Source: an uncultured Aquimonas sp.
GTDB taxonomy: Bacteria > Pseudomonadota > Gammaproteobacteria > Xanthomonadales > Xanthomonadaceae
NCBI RefSeq assembly: GCF_937888285.1
Contig: NZ_CALART010000057.1
Location: forward strand, 1-53,398
DNA: 53,398 nt
Direction: 5' to 3'
Positions 36,962 to 45,949 of the stretch are shown in pieces. Made by a program: the position numbers and the translations under genes. The notes below the pieces were generated by a model. The model did not search any database. It was not told the origin of the DNA and saw only the letters and a list, made by a program, of their open reading frames with translations. Positions within the stretch are counted from its first letter, which is position 1. The number at the start of each line of letters is the position of its first letter.

Positions 36962-38404
36962 TCAGGCGTGGGCCATGGCAGGGGGCGGGATCTCGGCACG
37001 GGCGGCGCGGCCGGAGATGACGGTCATCCAGAAGTTCCAGGCCATCAGCAGCATCCCGCTGAGATAGAGAACGCCGCCGATCACGCGCACCAGATAGAAC
37101 GGGAAGGTGGCCTTCACGCTCTCCACGAAGGTGTAGGTGAGCGTGCCGTCGGGATTGATGGAGCGCCACATCAGGCCCTGCATCACGCCGGCGATCCACA
37201 TGGCCGCGATGTAGAGCACGATGCCGATGGTGGCGATCCAGAAGTGCACCTCGATGGCCCTCGTGCTGTACATGGCGGTGCGGCCGTACATGCGCGGGAT
37301 CAGGTAGTAGAGCGAGCCCATGCTGATGAAGCCCACCCAGCCGAGCGCGCCGGAATGCACGTGGCCGATGGTCCAGTCGGTGTAGTGGCTCAGGGCATTG
37401 ACGGTCTTGATGGACATCATCGGCCCCTCGAAGGTCGACATGCCGTAGAACGACAGCGCGACGATCAGGAAGCGCAGGATCGGGTCGGTGCGCAGCTTGT
37501 GCCAGGCGCCCGAGAGCGTCATCACGCCGTTGATCATGCCGCCCCAGCTCGGCGCCAGCAGGATCAGCGAGAACACCATGCCCAGCGATTGCGTCCAGTC
37601 CGGCAGTGCCGTGTAGTGCAGGTGATGCGGGCCCGCCCACATGTAGGTGAAGATCAGCGCCCAGAAGTGCACGATGGACAGCCGGTACGAATAGACCGGC
37701 CGCCCCGCCTGCTTGGGGATGTAGTAGTACATCATCCCGAGGAAGCCGGCCGTGAGGAAGAAGCCGACGGCGTTGTGGCCGTACCACCACTGCACCATCG
37801 CGTCCTGCACGCCGGCGTAGGCCGAGTAGCTCTTCATCCAGCCTGCCGGCACCACCGCGCCGTTGACGATGTGCAGCAGCGCAACCGCGATGATGAAGGC
37901 ACCGTAGAACCAGTTGGCCACGTAGATGTGGCGCACCTTGCGCCGGCCGATGGTGCCGAAGAACACGACGGCGTAGGCCACCCAGACCACCGCGATCAAC
38001 ACGCCGATCGGCCACTCGAGTTCGGCGTACTCCTTGCCGCGGGTGTAGCCCATCGGCAGGCTGATGGCGGCAGCGACGATCACGGCCTGCCAGCCCCAGA
38101 ACACGAAGGACGCGAGCTTCGGCGCGAAAAGGCGCACCTGGCAGGTGCGCTGGACCACATGGAAGCTGGTGGCCATCAGCGCACAGCCGCCGAACGCGAA
38201 GATGACCGCGTTGGTATGAAGTGGCCGCAGGCGCCCGTAGCTGAGCCATGGAATGCCGAGGTTGAGTTCGGGCCATGTCAGCTGGGACGCGATGACCACG
38301 CCCACCAGCATGCCGACCACCCCCCACACCACGGACATGAGCGCGAACTGCCGCACGACCGTGTCGTCGTATTCCGCGGCGGGTGGTTTCGGTTCCTGCA
38401 TCAT
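36962..38404 (-). CDS. ccoN: cbb3-type cytochrome c oxidase subunit I (catalytic)
   Basis: A 480-residue, 12-helix heme-copper oxidase subunit. Ligand histidines are visible in RPLHTNAVIFAFGG, WAGPHHLHYTALPDW and GHVHSGALGWVGF. It reduces oxygen at high affinity, so the enzyme serves microaerobic respiration. The start at 38404 is preferred over a longer frame because it begins at the conserved region and lies 53 bases from an Fnr consensus site that overlaps the ccoS stop. It is the first gene of ccoNOQP-GH-orf-hemN-TauE, with ccoI-ccoS upstream on the same strand. Confidence 0.97.
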   Translation of the reverse strand: MMQEPKPPAAEYDDTVVRQFALMSVVWGVVGMLVGVVIASQLTWPELNLGIPWLSYGRLRPLHTNAVIFAFGGCALMATSFHVVQRTCQVRLFAPKLASFVFWGWQAVIVAAAISLPMGYTRGKEYAELEWPIGVLIAVVWVAYAVVFFGTIGRRKVRHIYVANWFYGAFIIAVALLHIVNGAVVPAGWMKSYSAYAGVQDAMVQWWYGHNAVGFFLTAGFLGMMYYYIPKQAGRPVYSYRLSIVHFWALIFTYMWAGPHHLHYTALPDWTQSLGMVFSLILLAPSWGGMINGVMTLSGAWHKLRTDPILRFLIVALSFYGMSTFEGPMMSIKTVNALSHYTDWTIGHVHSGALGWVGFISMGSLYYLIPRMYGRTAMYSTRAIEVHFWIATIGIVLYIAAMWIAGVMQGLMWRSINPDGTLTYTFVESVKATFPFYLVRVIGGVLYLSGMLLMAWNFWMTVISGRAARAEIPPPAMAHA

Positions 38405-38456
38405 CGTGCCCTTGAATGAGTTGCGGGCAGTTTCCGTGGGTACCCTGCCCCCCGGG

Positions 38457-38470
38457 TTGATGCAGATCAA
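38457..38470. promoter_or_regulatory. consensus Fnr/Anr site of the ccoN promoter
   Basis: TTGAT-GCAG-ATCAA is a perfect consensus match. Its centre lies about 60 bases upstream of the ccoN ATG. It overlaps the ccoS stop codon (38467-38469), so ccoN has its own promoter even though ccoS precedes it. Fnr/Anr control of ccoNOQP is well established. Confidence 0.85.
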
Positions 38471-38604
38471 TCGCCGTGCAGGATGCGCTCGCCTTCCGTG
38501 TCGACGTCGTCGAACTGGCCGCGCTCCACGGCCCACCACAGCCCGCCGAGGATCGCGAGGACCAGCATCACGGACAGCGGAACGAGGAGGAAGAGGATGT
38601 CCAT
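38467..38604 (-). CDS. ccoS: cbb3-type oxidase assembly protein CcoS
   Basis: A 45-residue protein: a hydrophobic N-terminal helix (ILFLLVPLSVMLVLAILGGLWWAV) then the CcoS tail ERGQFDDVDTEGERILHGD. It is needed for cofactor insertion into the cbb3 enzyme. Its ATG shares one base with the ccoI stop (TGATG arrangement). The end overlaps the ccoN Fnr site. Confidence 0.93.
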   Translation of the reverse strand: MDILFLLVPLSVMLVLAILGGLWWAVERGQFDDVDTEGERILHGD

Positions 38605-40934
38605 CAGCGCGCGCCTTCTCCACCACGCGACAGCCGCGCCGCGTTGAGGATCACCACGAGCGAACTCGCGGCCATGCCGAGGCCGGCGAGCCATGCCGGC
38701 AGCCAGCCCGCGATGGCCAGCGGCACGCACAGCGCGTTGTAGCCCGCGGCCCAGAAGAGGTTCTGGCGCACCACGCGCAGCGTCCTGCGGGCCTGCGCGA
38801 TCGCCTGCGGGATGCTGGCGAGCCTGTCGCCGAGCACGACGAAATCGGCATGCGCGCGCGACAGCGGCACCGAACGCCCGAAGGCGAACGAGGCATCGGC
38901 ACGCGCGAGCGACGGGCCGTCGTTGAGGCCGTCGCCGACCATCGCGATCTGCCGGCCCTCGGCCTGCAGCCGCCACAGCACGTCGAGCTTGTCCTCCGGC
39001 GTGCAGCCACCCTGTGCGAAGTCGATGCCGCAGCGCGCGGCGATCTCCCTCGCGGCCGCAACCCTGTCGCCCGAGAGCAGGCGCACCGTGAGCCCTTCCG
39101 CGCGCAGCGCGGCCACGGCGGCGGCGGCATCGGCGCGAGGCTCCTCTGTAAGGACGAAGCTCGCGAGCCAGCCCTGCTCGTCGGCCAGGTGGACCTGCGC
39201 AGCGTCGACCTCGAGCGCGGCCACATCGCAGAAGCCCGCCGAGCCCAGGCGCACGTGCCGGCCTGTGTCCACAGGCGCACGCACGCGGCGCATGCGCCCC
39301 TCGATACCCTGGCCCGCTGTCTCGGCGACCTGCTCGGCCGTCCAGCCGGGCGCCGAGCGGAACTGCGCATTCCATGCATTCACCAGCGCCTGCGCCACGG
39401 GATGCAGGGACTGCGCGGCGAGCGCGGCGGCCACTTCGAGCGCATCGCCGGGACGCAGACCCTGCCGGCAGTAGATGCGCTCCATGCGGGGAACGTCGCC
39501 CGTCAGCGTGCCCGTCTTGTCGAACACCACGGTATCGACCGATGCCAGCGCCTCCAGCGCCTGCAGGTTCGACGTCATCACTCCGCCGCGCGCCAGCGTG
39601 CCGGCACTTGCGAGCATGGCGGCCGGCGTCGCGAGCGAGAGCGCGCACGGGCAGGTCACGATGAGCACGGCCACCGCCACCATCAGCGCCCTGCCCGGGT
39701 CCGTCGGCCACCAGAGCGTTGCCGCCACGGCCGCCGACGCCACCACCACGACGAGGAAGGGTCGCGCCACCCGGTCCGCCAGCAGCGCCAGGCGCGGCTT
39801 GCGCGAGGCGGCGCTCTCCATCAGCCGGACGATCTGAGCGAAGCGCGTGCCCTCGCCCACCGATTCGATGCGCACCCGCACCGGCGCCGACAGGTTGTGG
39901 CTGCCGGCGAGCACGCGGTCGCCGCACGGACGGGGCACAGGACGGGATTCGCCGGTCAGCAGGGCCTCGTCGGCACTGGTGTCGCCTTCGATCACCACGC
40001 CGTCGGCCGGAAAGGCTTCACCCGGACGTACCCGTACCAGGTCTCCCACGGCGAGCCGGCGCACGGCGACGCGCGTCCAGCCGCCGTCGGCGGCAAGGCG
40101 GTCGATGCTGTCGGGCAGCCGGTTCATCAGCGCATCGAGGGCGCCCGCGGTACGCTCCCGCAACCGCGCCTCCAGCCAGCGGCCAGTGAGCAGGAAGAAG
40201 ACGAACATCGTCAGCGAGTCGAAGTAGACCTCGTGACCCAGCGGGCCGCCGGCATCGAAGGTGGCGGCACTGCTGACCGCGAAGGTCACGAGCACGCCGA
40301 AGGCCACCGGCAGGTCCATGCCGATCCGGCCCAGGCGCAGGTCGCGCCAGGCACTGCGGAAGAAAGGCCCGCAGGAAAAGAGCACAACGGGCAATGTCAG
40401 CACCCAGGAAGCCCAGCGCAACAGCAGCGCCGAATCGGCGCCCATGTCGCCGGGCCGCGCGACATACCCCGGGTAGGCGTACATCATGACCTGCATCATG
40501 CAGAAGCCCGACACGAGCCAGCGCCACAGGGCCAGGCGCGATTCGCGCCGGCGCAGTTCCCTGACGAAGCGATCGCTGCCCGGCAGCAGCCGGTAGCCGG
40601 CCTTCGCGCTGGCCTCGAACCACCGCGAGGGCAGCGTTTGCGCGGGCGACCAGACGACACGGGCGCGCCGGCTGGCCGCGTTGACCTGCGCTTCGCTCAC
40701 GCCGGGCACCTGCCGCAGCGCGGCCTCGACGGTGAAGGCGCAGGCCGCGCAGTGCATGCCCTCGACCACGACCTGCGATTCCCAATGCCCGCCGTCGGCC
40801 GCATCCAGTTCACGGCCGAAGGCGGGCCATTCGGCCGGGTCGTCCAGCACCTGCCACGCCTCTTCGCTGGCTGCAGCTGCTGCGGTGGGAAGTGCGGGGA
40901 TCGCGACGCGATCGGGGGCGAACGTGGCATTCAT
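38604..40934 (-). CDS. ccoI: copper-transporting P1B-type ATPase CcoI/FixI
   Basis: A 776-residue P-type ATPase that exports copper for cbb3 assembly. The N-terminal heavy-metal domain has GMHCAACAF near residue 55. The membrane metal site is CPCALSLATP, the phosphorylation site DKTGTLTGDV, and the hinge MVGDGLNDGPSLARADASFAF. The N-terminus is longer than in CopA and carries the CcoI-type leader. It is divergent from a usp gene across an Fnr consensus site. Confidence 0.95.
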   Translation of the reverse strand: MNATFAPDRVAIPALPTAAAAASEEAWQVLDDPAEWPAFGRELDAADGGHWESQVVVEGMHCAACAFTVEAALRQVPGVSEAQVNAASRRARVVWSPAQTLPSRWFEASAKAGYRLLPGSDRFVRELRRRESRLALWRWLVSGFCMMQVMMYAYPGYVARPGDMGADSALLLRWASWVLTLPVVLFSCGPFFRSAWRDLRLGRIGMDLPVAFGVLVTFAVSSAATFDAGGPLGHEVYFDSLTMFVFFLLTGRWLEARLRERTAGALDALMNRLPDSIDRLAADGGWTRVAVRRLAVGDLVRVRPGEAFPADGVVIEGDTSADEALLTGESRPVPRPCGDRVLAGSHNLSAPVRVRIESVGEGTRFAQIVRLMESAASRKPRLALLADRVARPFLVVVVASAAVAATLWWPTDPGRALMVAVAVLIVTCPCALSLATPAAMLASAGTLARGGVMTSNLQALEALASVDTVVFDKTGTLTGDVPRMERIYCRQGLRPGDALEVAAALAAQSLHPVAQALVNAWNAQFRSAPGWTAEQVAETAGQGIEGRMRRVRAPVDTGRHVRLGSAGFCDVAALEVDAAQVHLADEQGWLASFVLTEEPRADAAAAVAALRAEGLTVRLLSGDRVAAAREIAARCGIDFAQGGCTPEDKLDVLWRLQAEGRQIAMVGDGLNDGPSLARADASFAFGRSVPLSRAHADFVVLGDRLASIPQAIAQARRTLRVVRQNLFWAAGYNALCVPLAIAGWLPAWLAGLGMAASSLVVILNAARLSRGGEGAR

Positions 40935-40968
40935 CGGCCGAGCCTAAGAGGCGGGCCCGTCGAGGTGC

Positions 40969-40982
40969 TTGATCTGAATCAA
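40969..40982. promoter_or_regulatory. consensus Fnr/Anr site between ccoI and usp
   Basis: TTGAT-CTGA-ATCAA is a perfect consensus match. Its centre is about 42 bases from the ccoI start (40934, minus strand) and about 63 bases from the usp start (41038, plus strand). A single site may therefore serve both directions. Confidence 0.8.
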
Positions 40983-41037
40983 GCCGCGCGGCACGGGACA
41001 TGCCTAAGCTCGACCGCCACACCCTGTGGAGAGCCTC

Positions 41038-41481
41038 ATGTTCAAACGCATCCTCGTCGCCACCGATGGCACCGCCCTTTCGAAGAAGGCCGTCGACAGC
41101 GCCTTCTCGCTGGCAGTACAGAACGACTCGGACCTGGTCGCCCTGACCGTCGTTCCCCGCTACCCGAAAAGCTATTTCGAAGGCTCGATGACCTTCTCCG
41201 CCGAAGACGTCGGTCGCATCGAGAAGCAGTGGGCGGAGAAGGCGCAGGCCATGCTCGACAAGGTGCGCGACCGCGCGCGGGAGCGCGGCGTGCGGATCAA
41301 GACAACGCAGGTCAGTTCGGACCTGGTCGCCGAGTCGATCATCGCCGCGGCGAAGAAGCACAGGAGCGACCTGATCGTGATGGCCTCGCACGGACGCAAG
41401 GGCCTCAAGCGCCTCCTGCTGGGAAGCGAGACGCAGCAGGTGCTAGTGCGCTCGTCGCTGCCGGTTCTGGTGCTGCGGTAA
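41038..41481 (+). CDS. universal stress protein (UspA family)
   Basis: A 147-residue single-domain Usp. It begins FKRILVATDGTALSKKAV and carries the nucleotide-binding loop ASHGRKGLKRLLLGSETQQV near residue 117. GGAGAG lies just before the ATG at 41038; a GTG 12 bases upstream is unlikely. The last 77 bases are also read as antisense by the truncated end of the island membrane protein at 41,405. It marks the last intact host gene before the island. Confidence 0.92.
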   Translation: MFKRILVATDGTALSKKAVDSAFSLAVQNDSDLVALTVVPRYPKSYFEGSMTFSAEDVGRIEKQWAEKAQAMLDKVRDRARERGVRIKTTQVSSDLVAESIIAAAKKHRSDLIVMASHGRKGLKRLLLGSETQQVLVRSSLPVLVLR

Positions 41482-42274
41482 CGATTGATCTAGCGTCTTG
41501 TACAGCTCTTGTAGCGCGCTTGCGCACAGCAGCATCAGGAAGAGCGGCTAGGCATTCGAACAGTTGCTCAGCATATGAAAATCCAATATGCAGCACGGCT
41601 TTCTTGTTGAAGTAGAGCAGCCATGCAGACAGAAGAGCTAACGAGACCAGCAGCGTCAGCGTCGCGGCCAATCCAGGATCGGCGAGATTGATCGGGGCAA
41701 ATTGGGGCGGTGAAAGTTGCAGAACTTTGGCGATGATCAGTCCGTAGGCTATACCCATCAAGCTGGTCACGATACCCACAGGCTTCATCGCCAACATGTT
41801 TCGGTGAAAACCGAAAGCAATGCTCTCTTTAAACAGCAAGCCCTTGTTGTTTCGCGTCAATTCACGAAGGCGTTTCGCAACACCGTTGTAAACGTCGTCC
41901 GCCTTTGCCGGATCCGCTCGCTCCTCCTGTGCAGTCGGCATGGCAATCTGCAGCTTCGTGCCGACCAGCGCGTGATACCGCTGCTTGCTGACACCATCCA
42001 GCGCGGCGGTTTCACGGTGTCGTAGGGCAATGGTGGTCGGCAGGCCGCCCCATTTGGCAAGCAAGCTCTCTTGGAGTTGCTTGCCGCGACCACGCGTTAC
42101 GCTCGCCAACGTGTAGAGCGCGCCGCACCCGCCGAGTACGGCGACGACCGCCGTCAGGACTGGGTGGCGAGGCCCGTAGACGCACACCAATGGCACAAGC
42201 AGTGGCAGCGCCACCATCAACCCCGGGAAAAGACGCGCTTTGCGCTCGTAAGGGTCCTTTAAGAGGTCAATCAT
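41405..42274 (-). CDS. multi-TM protein, candidate effector of the E2-E1-JAB cassette
   Basis: A 289-residue protein of an unrecognised family. Four helices are visible: two near the N-terminus (about residues 18-55), two near residues 160-205, with a soluble loop between them. It begins IDLLKDPYERKARLFPGLM. The start at 42274 has GGGGAG at a good distance; a TTG at 42304 is rejected. It follows the E2-E1-JAB remnant by 54 bases. The last 26 codons lie antisense within the usp gene at 41,038, so the natural C-terminus was probably replaced at an island border near 41,482. Pore-forming 4TM effectors exist in CBASS; this is only a possible analogy. Confidence 0.65.
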   Translation of the reverse strand: MIDLLKDPYERKARLFPGLMVALPLLVPLVCVYGPRHPVLTAVVAVLGGCGALYTLASVTRGRGKQLQESLLAKWGGLPTTIALRHRETAALDGVSKQRYHALVGTKLQIAMPTAQEERADPAKADDVYNGVAKRLRELTRNNKGLLFKESIAFGFHRNMLAMKPVGIVTSLMGIAYGLIIAKVLQLSPPQFAPINLADPGLAATLTLLVSLALLSAWLLYFNKKAVLHIGFSYAEQLFECLAALPDAAVRKRATRAVQDARSIVTAAPEPAATSALAPAASRFPAGGA

Positions 42275-42328
42275 CGGCTCCCCGCTTTTGCATACATCGG
42301 TCAAATTCCTCGAAGAACGCCGACCCGT

Positions 42329-44256
42329 TCATGAGCCCACCGCGGCCTTCATGGCCCGCAGGTCACCCTTGTCGCCGGCAATCAGCGACACTGCAGGTAG
42401 CCCGTCCTGTGCCATCCCCAGTGCCAGGTACACCAGCTGATAGAAGTCATCAGCACTTGGATCGGCGCCATGGCCTTTTGGATCACTGTGGCATTCCCCC
42501 ACGTAGCCGACGATCCCGGCGGTTCGCCTGGAGGCTTCCCGCCCCGCGCTCGCGACGCCCTCCACCCCCCGCTCGAAATGACCAGGCGATGAGCGACTAT
42601 CGGAAGGCGCCTCGAGTGCATCCACGACAACGATGGCATTGATGTTCAAGTCGTGATAGCCAAGCAGAATTCCGCCTGTCTCGTTGGGAAGATGGTGTTC
42701 ACGCATCGCACACATCTTTGCGGTGACACCTGCATCGATGAACAAGTCCATGTCGTCGAATGCGATCCGGTGCTCCTGATGCACGGAGAGTTCATGAATC
42801 ACGACTGTGCCAGTGTCAGTCTCGCGCGACCAGACGCGGACGCAAGCCCCGTCGGACGTGACCAACTTCTGAACTTGCTCTGCCAGTAGCGCGGCGTGGA
42901 CTTGCACCGAGGAATACGGCATCACCACCGAAATATCCCGGCAACTTGCGCCGCTCCAGAACGTACCAGCGCTCCCTTGAAGGTGGTGCTCACCCCAATC
43001 TTGCGCAATGACGGCACGGTAGTACTGAGCCTCCAGCGATCTAAGACGCGTCGTCCGCGCCGCATCCTCTAGCAACAGGGCGCACCCGGACCCGGAGGGC
43101 GTCAGGAACACGGAGACGTGACGACCGGCATCATCATGTGCACTTGCAAGTCTCGGGTACTCCAACGTCGTGGAGGCATCCACGACCAGTCTCCCGCTGC
43201 TCAGGGCTGGCAGGAGACCTCCATCAACCAGATCACATGCATCCGCATGCACCGGCGTAACGACCGCCGCGCCATCGCGTATCTCTTTGGCGCGAGCGGC
43301 AACAACCTGTTCCTTATAGTGGCCCAGATGCCGAAGATCCGCAGGGTGACGCACCAGGTTGTGCGGCTTGATATGGTCCTTGTCGACGGCTGTCCACTCT
43401 CCCCAACCCGAACGCACCCACAGATCGAGCATCGTCGCGCCGAGCGCTCCAGCGCCAACCAGTGTTGCCATGGGCCCGGAGCCGACGGTGCCTGCCTGGC
43501 GCCGCGCGGCCGCTTGATCGACGCATTGCAGTACCTCGATCGCCTCGATCTCAACCATTGTCCACGCCTCCGACTTGGCCACCGGCTCCAGCAGCTTCAC
43601 TCGCCAGTACTTATCGCCGACCCGATGGAGCTCGCCCATCATCTCGCCCAGCTTAAGCTCGCCGTGGTTGACCAGATAAGCGCGTCTTGCACAACGCTCC
43701 GCCGGGACGTCCAGCGCGCGCGTGATCGGCATGTCAAGCAGAATGACGGTTCCGGTGCTGTCCGTTGCGGCGGCGGCACCGTTGCTTCCCACGGAGGTAC
43801 TGATTGCCAGTTCGAGCGCGGCAACCAGATCGACGCCGCGTGCGCTCAGCATCTCAGCCAGCAGGCCGAGCGTTGGAGGGTCTTCTTCGATGCGCCCATG
43901 CACGACGGGGGGCAACCGAAGACTCACCAAGGAAAGGCTCGGACTGCGCTTGACACCCTCCAGGCGCAGTTGCAGCAGGAAGGTAGCGCTGTGCTCCGTG
44001 CGCTTGACTCCCTCGAAAAGGTCAATTTTTGTTGCGGATTCTCTGTCAGAAGGGCGTCAACGTTCCACGGCAGGACCAGTTCGTTGGAGGTGGTGAAAAA
44101 GAGCTGCTCGACGGGTTGATCCGCGGGATGCAGCTCCCCACGGGCCGTTTTTTCCAACCAGAAGTTGATACGCCCGAGAAAACTTTCGGGCGTCCAGGTT
44201 CGCGTCACGGACCGCGGCGGCTCGAAATAGAGGCAAAGGCTTGGCGGGCATCCAGG
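42329..44256 (-). pseudogene. E2-E1-JAB fusion remnant (ubiquitin-like conjugation protein)
   Basis: The main frame (43930 to 42329, 533 codons from TTG) holds a ThiF/E1 adenylation domain with GAGALG (159-164) and ATP-site D183, a likely catalytic Cys C330, and a C-terminal JAB/JAMM domain with ETGGILLG (E417) and GECHSDP (H481). Upstream sequence in another frame continues the E2 end: SLCLYFEPPRS with a cysteine at the E2 catalytic place, and SFLGRINFWLEKTARGELHP. An A5 run (T5 at 44026-44030) joins the two frames if one A is added or the ribosome slips by -1. The 5' end is cut near 44,256 by an IS3 orfA. The second JAMM histidine is Asp (D483). It is treated as a broken gene. Confidence 0.75.
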
Positions 44257-44537
44257 CGTGGCGTTTTTTTGACCAGATCCAGCTCCATCGTGAGCTGGCC
44301 GACCTTGCGCTCAAGCGCAGCGATCTTGGCTTCGTACTCCGCGATGACCGATGCTTCGGCCTCTTCGGTGCTGAGCTCGCCCCGGTCGTACTGCGTCAGC
44401 CACAGCTGAATCAGATTGGTCGACAGCGTGTACCTCTTGGTCGCATCACGGCGCCCGATGGCGCCGCTACGGATGTTCTGGCACAGCTGGATCTTGAACT
44501 CCGGCGCGTAGCGCCGGTACGGACCTCTCGATGACAT
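44257..44537 (-). mobile_element. IS3-family orfA remnant
   Basis: The frame starting at 44537 encodes an OrfA-type protein: basic start SSRGPYRRYAPEFKIQL, helix-turn-helix region, then the leucine-zipper-like segment AALERKVGQLTMELDLVKK. A T7 run (44264-44270, A7 on the coding strand) sits where IS3 elements have their -1 frameshift into OrfB. OrfB is absent; instead the E2 sequence follows. The element is therefore a fragment whose deletion or insertion removed the start of the E2-E1-JAB gene. The exact junction lies between about 44,245 and 44,262. Confidence 0.75.
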
Positions 44538-44663
44538 GACCTTCTCTTGGTTGAAGGCTCGGCCAGCGTATCAGTTCTGATTTGCCCGGTAGTCCAGCCG
44601 TAGAGGTTCACTCCAAGCCGACTGACATGGGTAGAAGTCATCGGGGCGACATACGATTGCGAC

Positions 44664-45884
44664 ATGCCCCCTGAAAAGCACATTCAACTCGCAGCCGTAG
44701 AGCAACGCGGCAACGCCTTCGAGGTGCTCTTAGCATTCCTGAAACTCGGACTCACCTCCTTCGGCGGGCCAGTTGCGCACCTGGGCTACTTTCGTGCCGA
44801 GATCGTCGAGCGCCGTCGCTGGCTCGACGAGCGCAGCTACTCGGACCTGGTGGCGCTGTGCCAGTTTCTTCCCGGCCCAGCCAGCAGTCAGGTTGGGCTG
44901 GCCATCGGGCTGACGCGTGCCGGCTGGCTGGGAGCGTTGGCTGCCTGGTGCGGCTTCACGCTGCCATCTGCCTTTGCGCTCATCCTGTTCGCCTACGGCA
45001 TCGAGCATTGGGGCACGCTTGCGGGAAGCGGTGCGGTGCACGGCCTGAAGGTTGCTGCCGTGGCCGTGGTGGCGCAAGCCGTGTGGGGCATGGCCAAGAA
45101 CCTGTGCCCAGATCGCATGCGCGCCGCCATGGCCCTCGTCGCGGCGCTTCTTGTACTCGTCCTGCCGACGGCGCTCTCGCAAGTCATTGCCATCACGGTT
45201 GCCGGTGTGGTCGGCTGGCGGCTGCTGGAGCTGCCTCCGCAGCAGGCGGTAGTGCATCGCAGCTATGGAGTCTCGAGACGAGCGGGCGCCATTGCCCTGG
45301 TCCTGTTCTTCGGTCTTCTTGCAGGCCTGCCGATCATCGCGGCTGTGACTCAGTCGCTGCTATGGACGGTCATCGAAGGCTTCTATCGTGCCGGCGCCCT
45401 CGTGTTCGGGGGAGGTCATGTGGTGCTGCCGCTGCTGCAGGCGACGGTGGTTCCGGCCGGTGTGGTCACGAACGAGCAATTCCTCGCGGGATATGGCGCT
45501 GCGCAGGCCGTGCCCGGGCCCTTGTTTACCTTCGCGGCCTACCTGGGCGCGGTTATGCATGGACCATTTGCTGGCTGGACGGGCGGCATCGCGCTGCTGG
45601 TCGTCATCTTCGTGCCAGCCTTCCTGCTCGTCGTGGGGGCAGTGCCTTTCTGGGATGCATTGCGCCAACGTAAGGGCGTGCAGTCTGCCATGGCGGGCGT
45701 GAACGCGGCCGTCGTCGGCATTCTGTTGGCTGCCTTGTACGATCCCGTCTGGACGAGTGCGATCCACACGCGCACCGACTTCGCCACGGCCCTCGCGGCG
45801 TTTGCGCTGCTGGTCTACGCCCGCGTGTCACCCGTGATCGTAGTGTTTCTCGCGGCTGCGGTTGGATGGGCTTTCCTGGGCTGA
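44664..45884 (+). CDS. chrA: chromate transporter ChrA
   Basis: A 406-residue CHR-family transporter with the two-half layout. It has the N-terminal FLKLGLTSFGGPVAHLGYFR and C-terminal half FYRAGALVFGGGHVVLPLLQ. PGPASSQVGLAIG and GPLFTFAAYLGA are the paired inner motifs. It exports chromate by proton coupling. It is the only intact gene in the 44-47.7 kb island section and lies between IS3 and IS66 remnants. It starts at ATG 44664 and no ChrB-type regulator adjoins it. Probable horizontal acquisition. Confidence 0.93.
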   Translation: MPPEKHIQLAAVEQRGNAFEVLLAFLKLGLTSFGGPVAHLGYFRAEIVERRRWLDERSYSDLVALCQFLPGPASSQVGLAIGLTRAGWLGALAAWCGFTLPSAFALILFAYGIEHWGTLAGSGAVHGLKVAAVAVVAQAVWGMAKNLCPDRMRAAMALVAALLVLVLPTALSQVIAITVAGVVGWRLLELPPQQAVVHRSYGVSRRAGAIALVLFFGLLAGLPIIAAVTQSLLWTVIEGFYRAGALVFGGGHVVLPLLQATVVPAGVVTNEQFLAGYGAAQAVPGPLFTFAAYLGAVMHGPFAGWTGGIALLVVIFVPAFLLVVGAVPFWDALRQRKGVQSAMAGVNAAVVGILLAALYDPVWTSAIHTRTDFATALAAFALLVYARVSPVIVVFLAAAVGWAFLG

Positions 45885-45949
45885 GTTTGAATGTGCTGCC
45901 GCCAATGAAACAACTTTGAAAAAAGAGGAAGGACTCGCTCAGGAATCTT

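Noticed and set aside
38253..41615. A very long open frame (1,120 codons) on the plus strand antisense to ccoN-ccoI
   Set aside because: High GC removes stop codons; the protein has no domain, and the minus strand encodes well-known oxidase genes.
44026..44030. Proof of programmed -1 frameshifting at the A5 run
   Set aside because: The run is short and lacks the usual slippery heptamer; a lost base is at least as likely, so it is reported only as a possibility.
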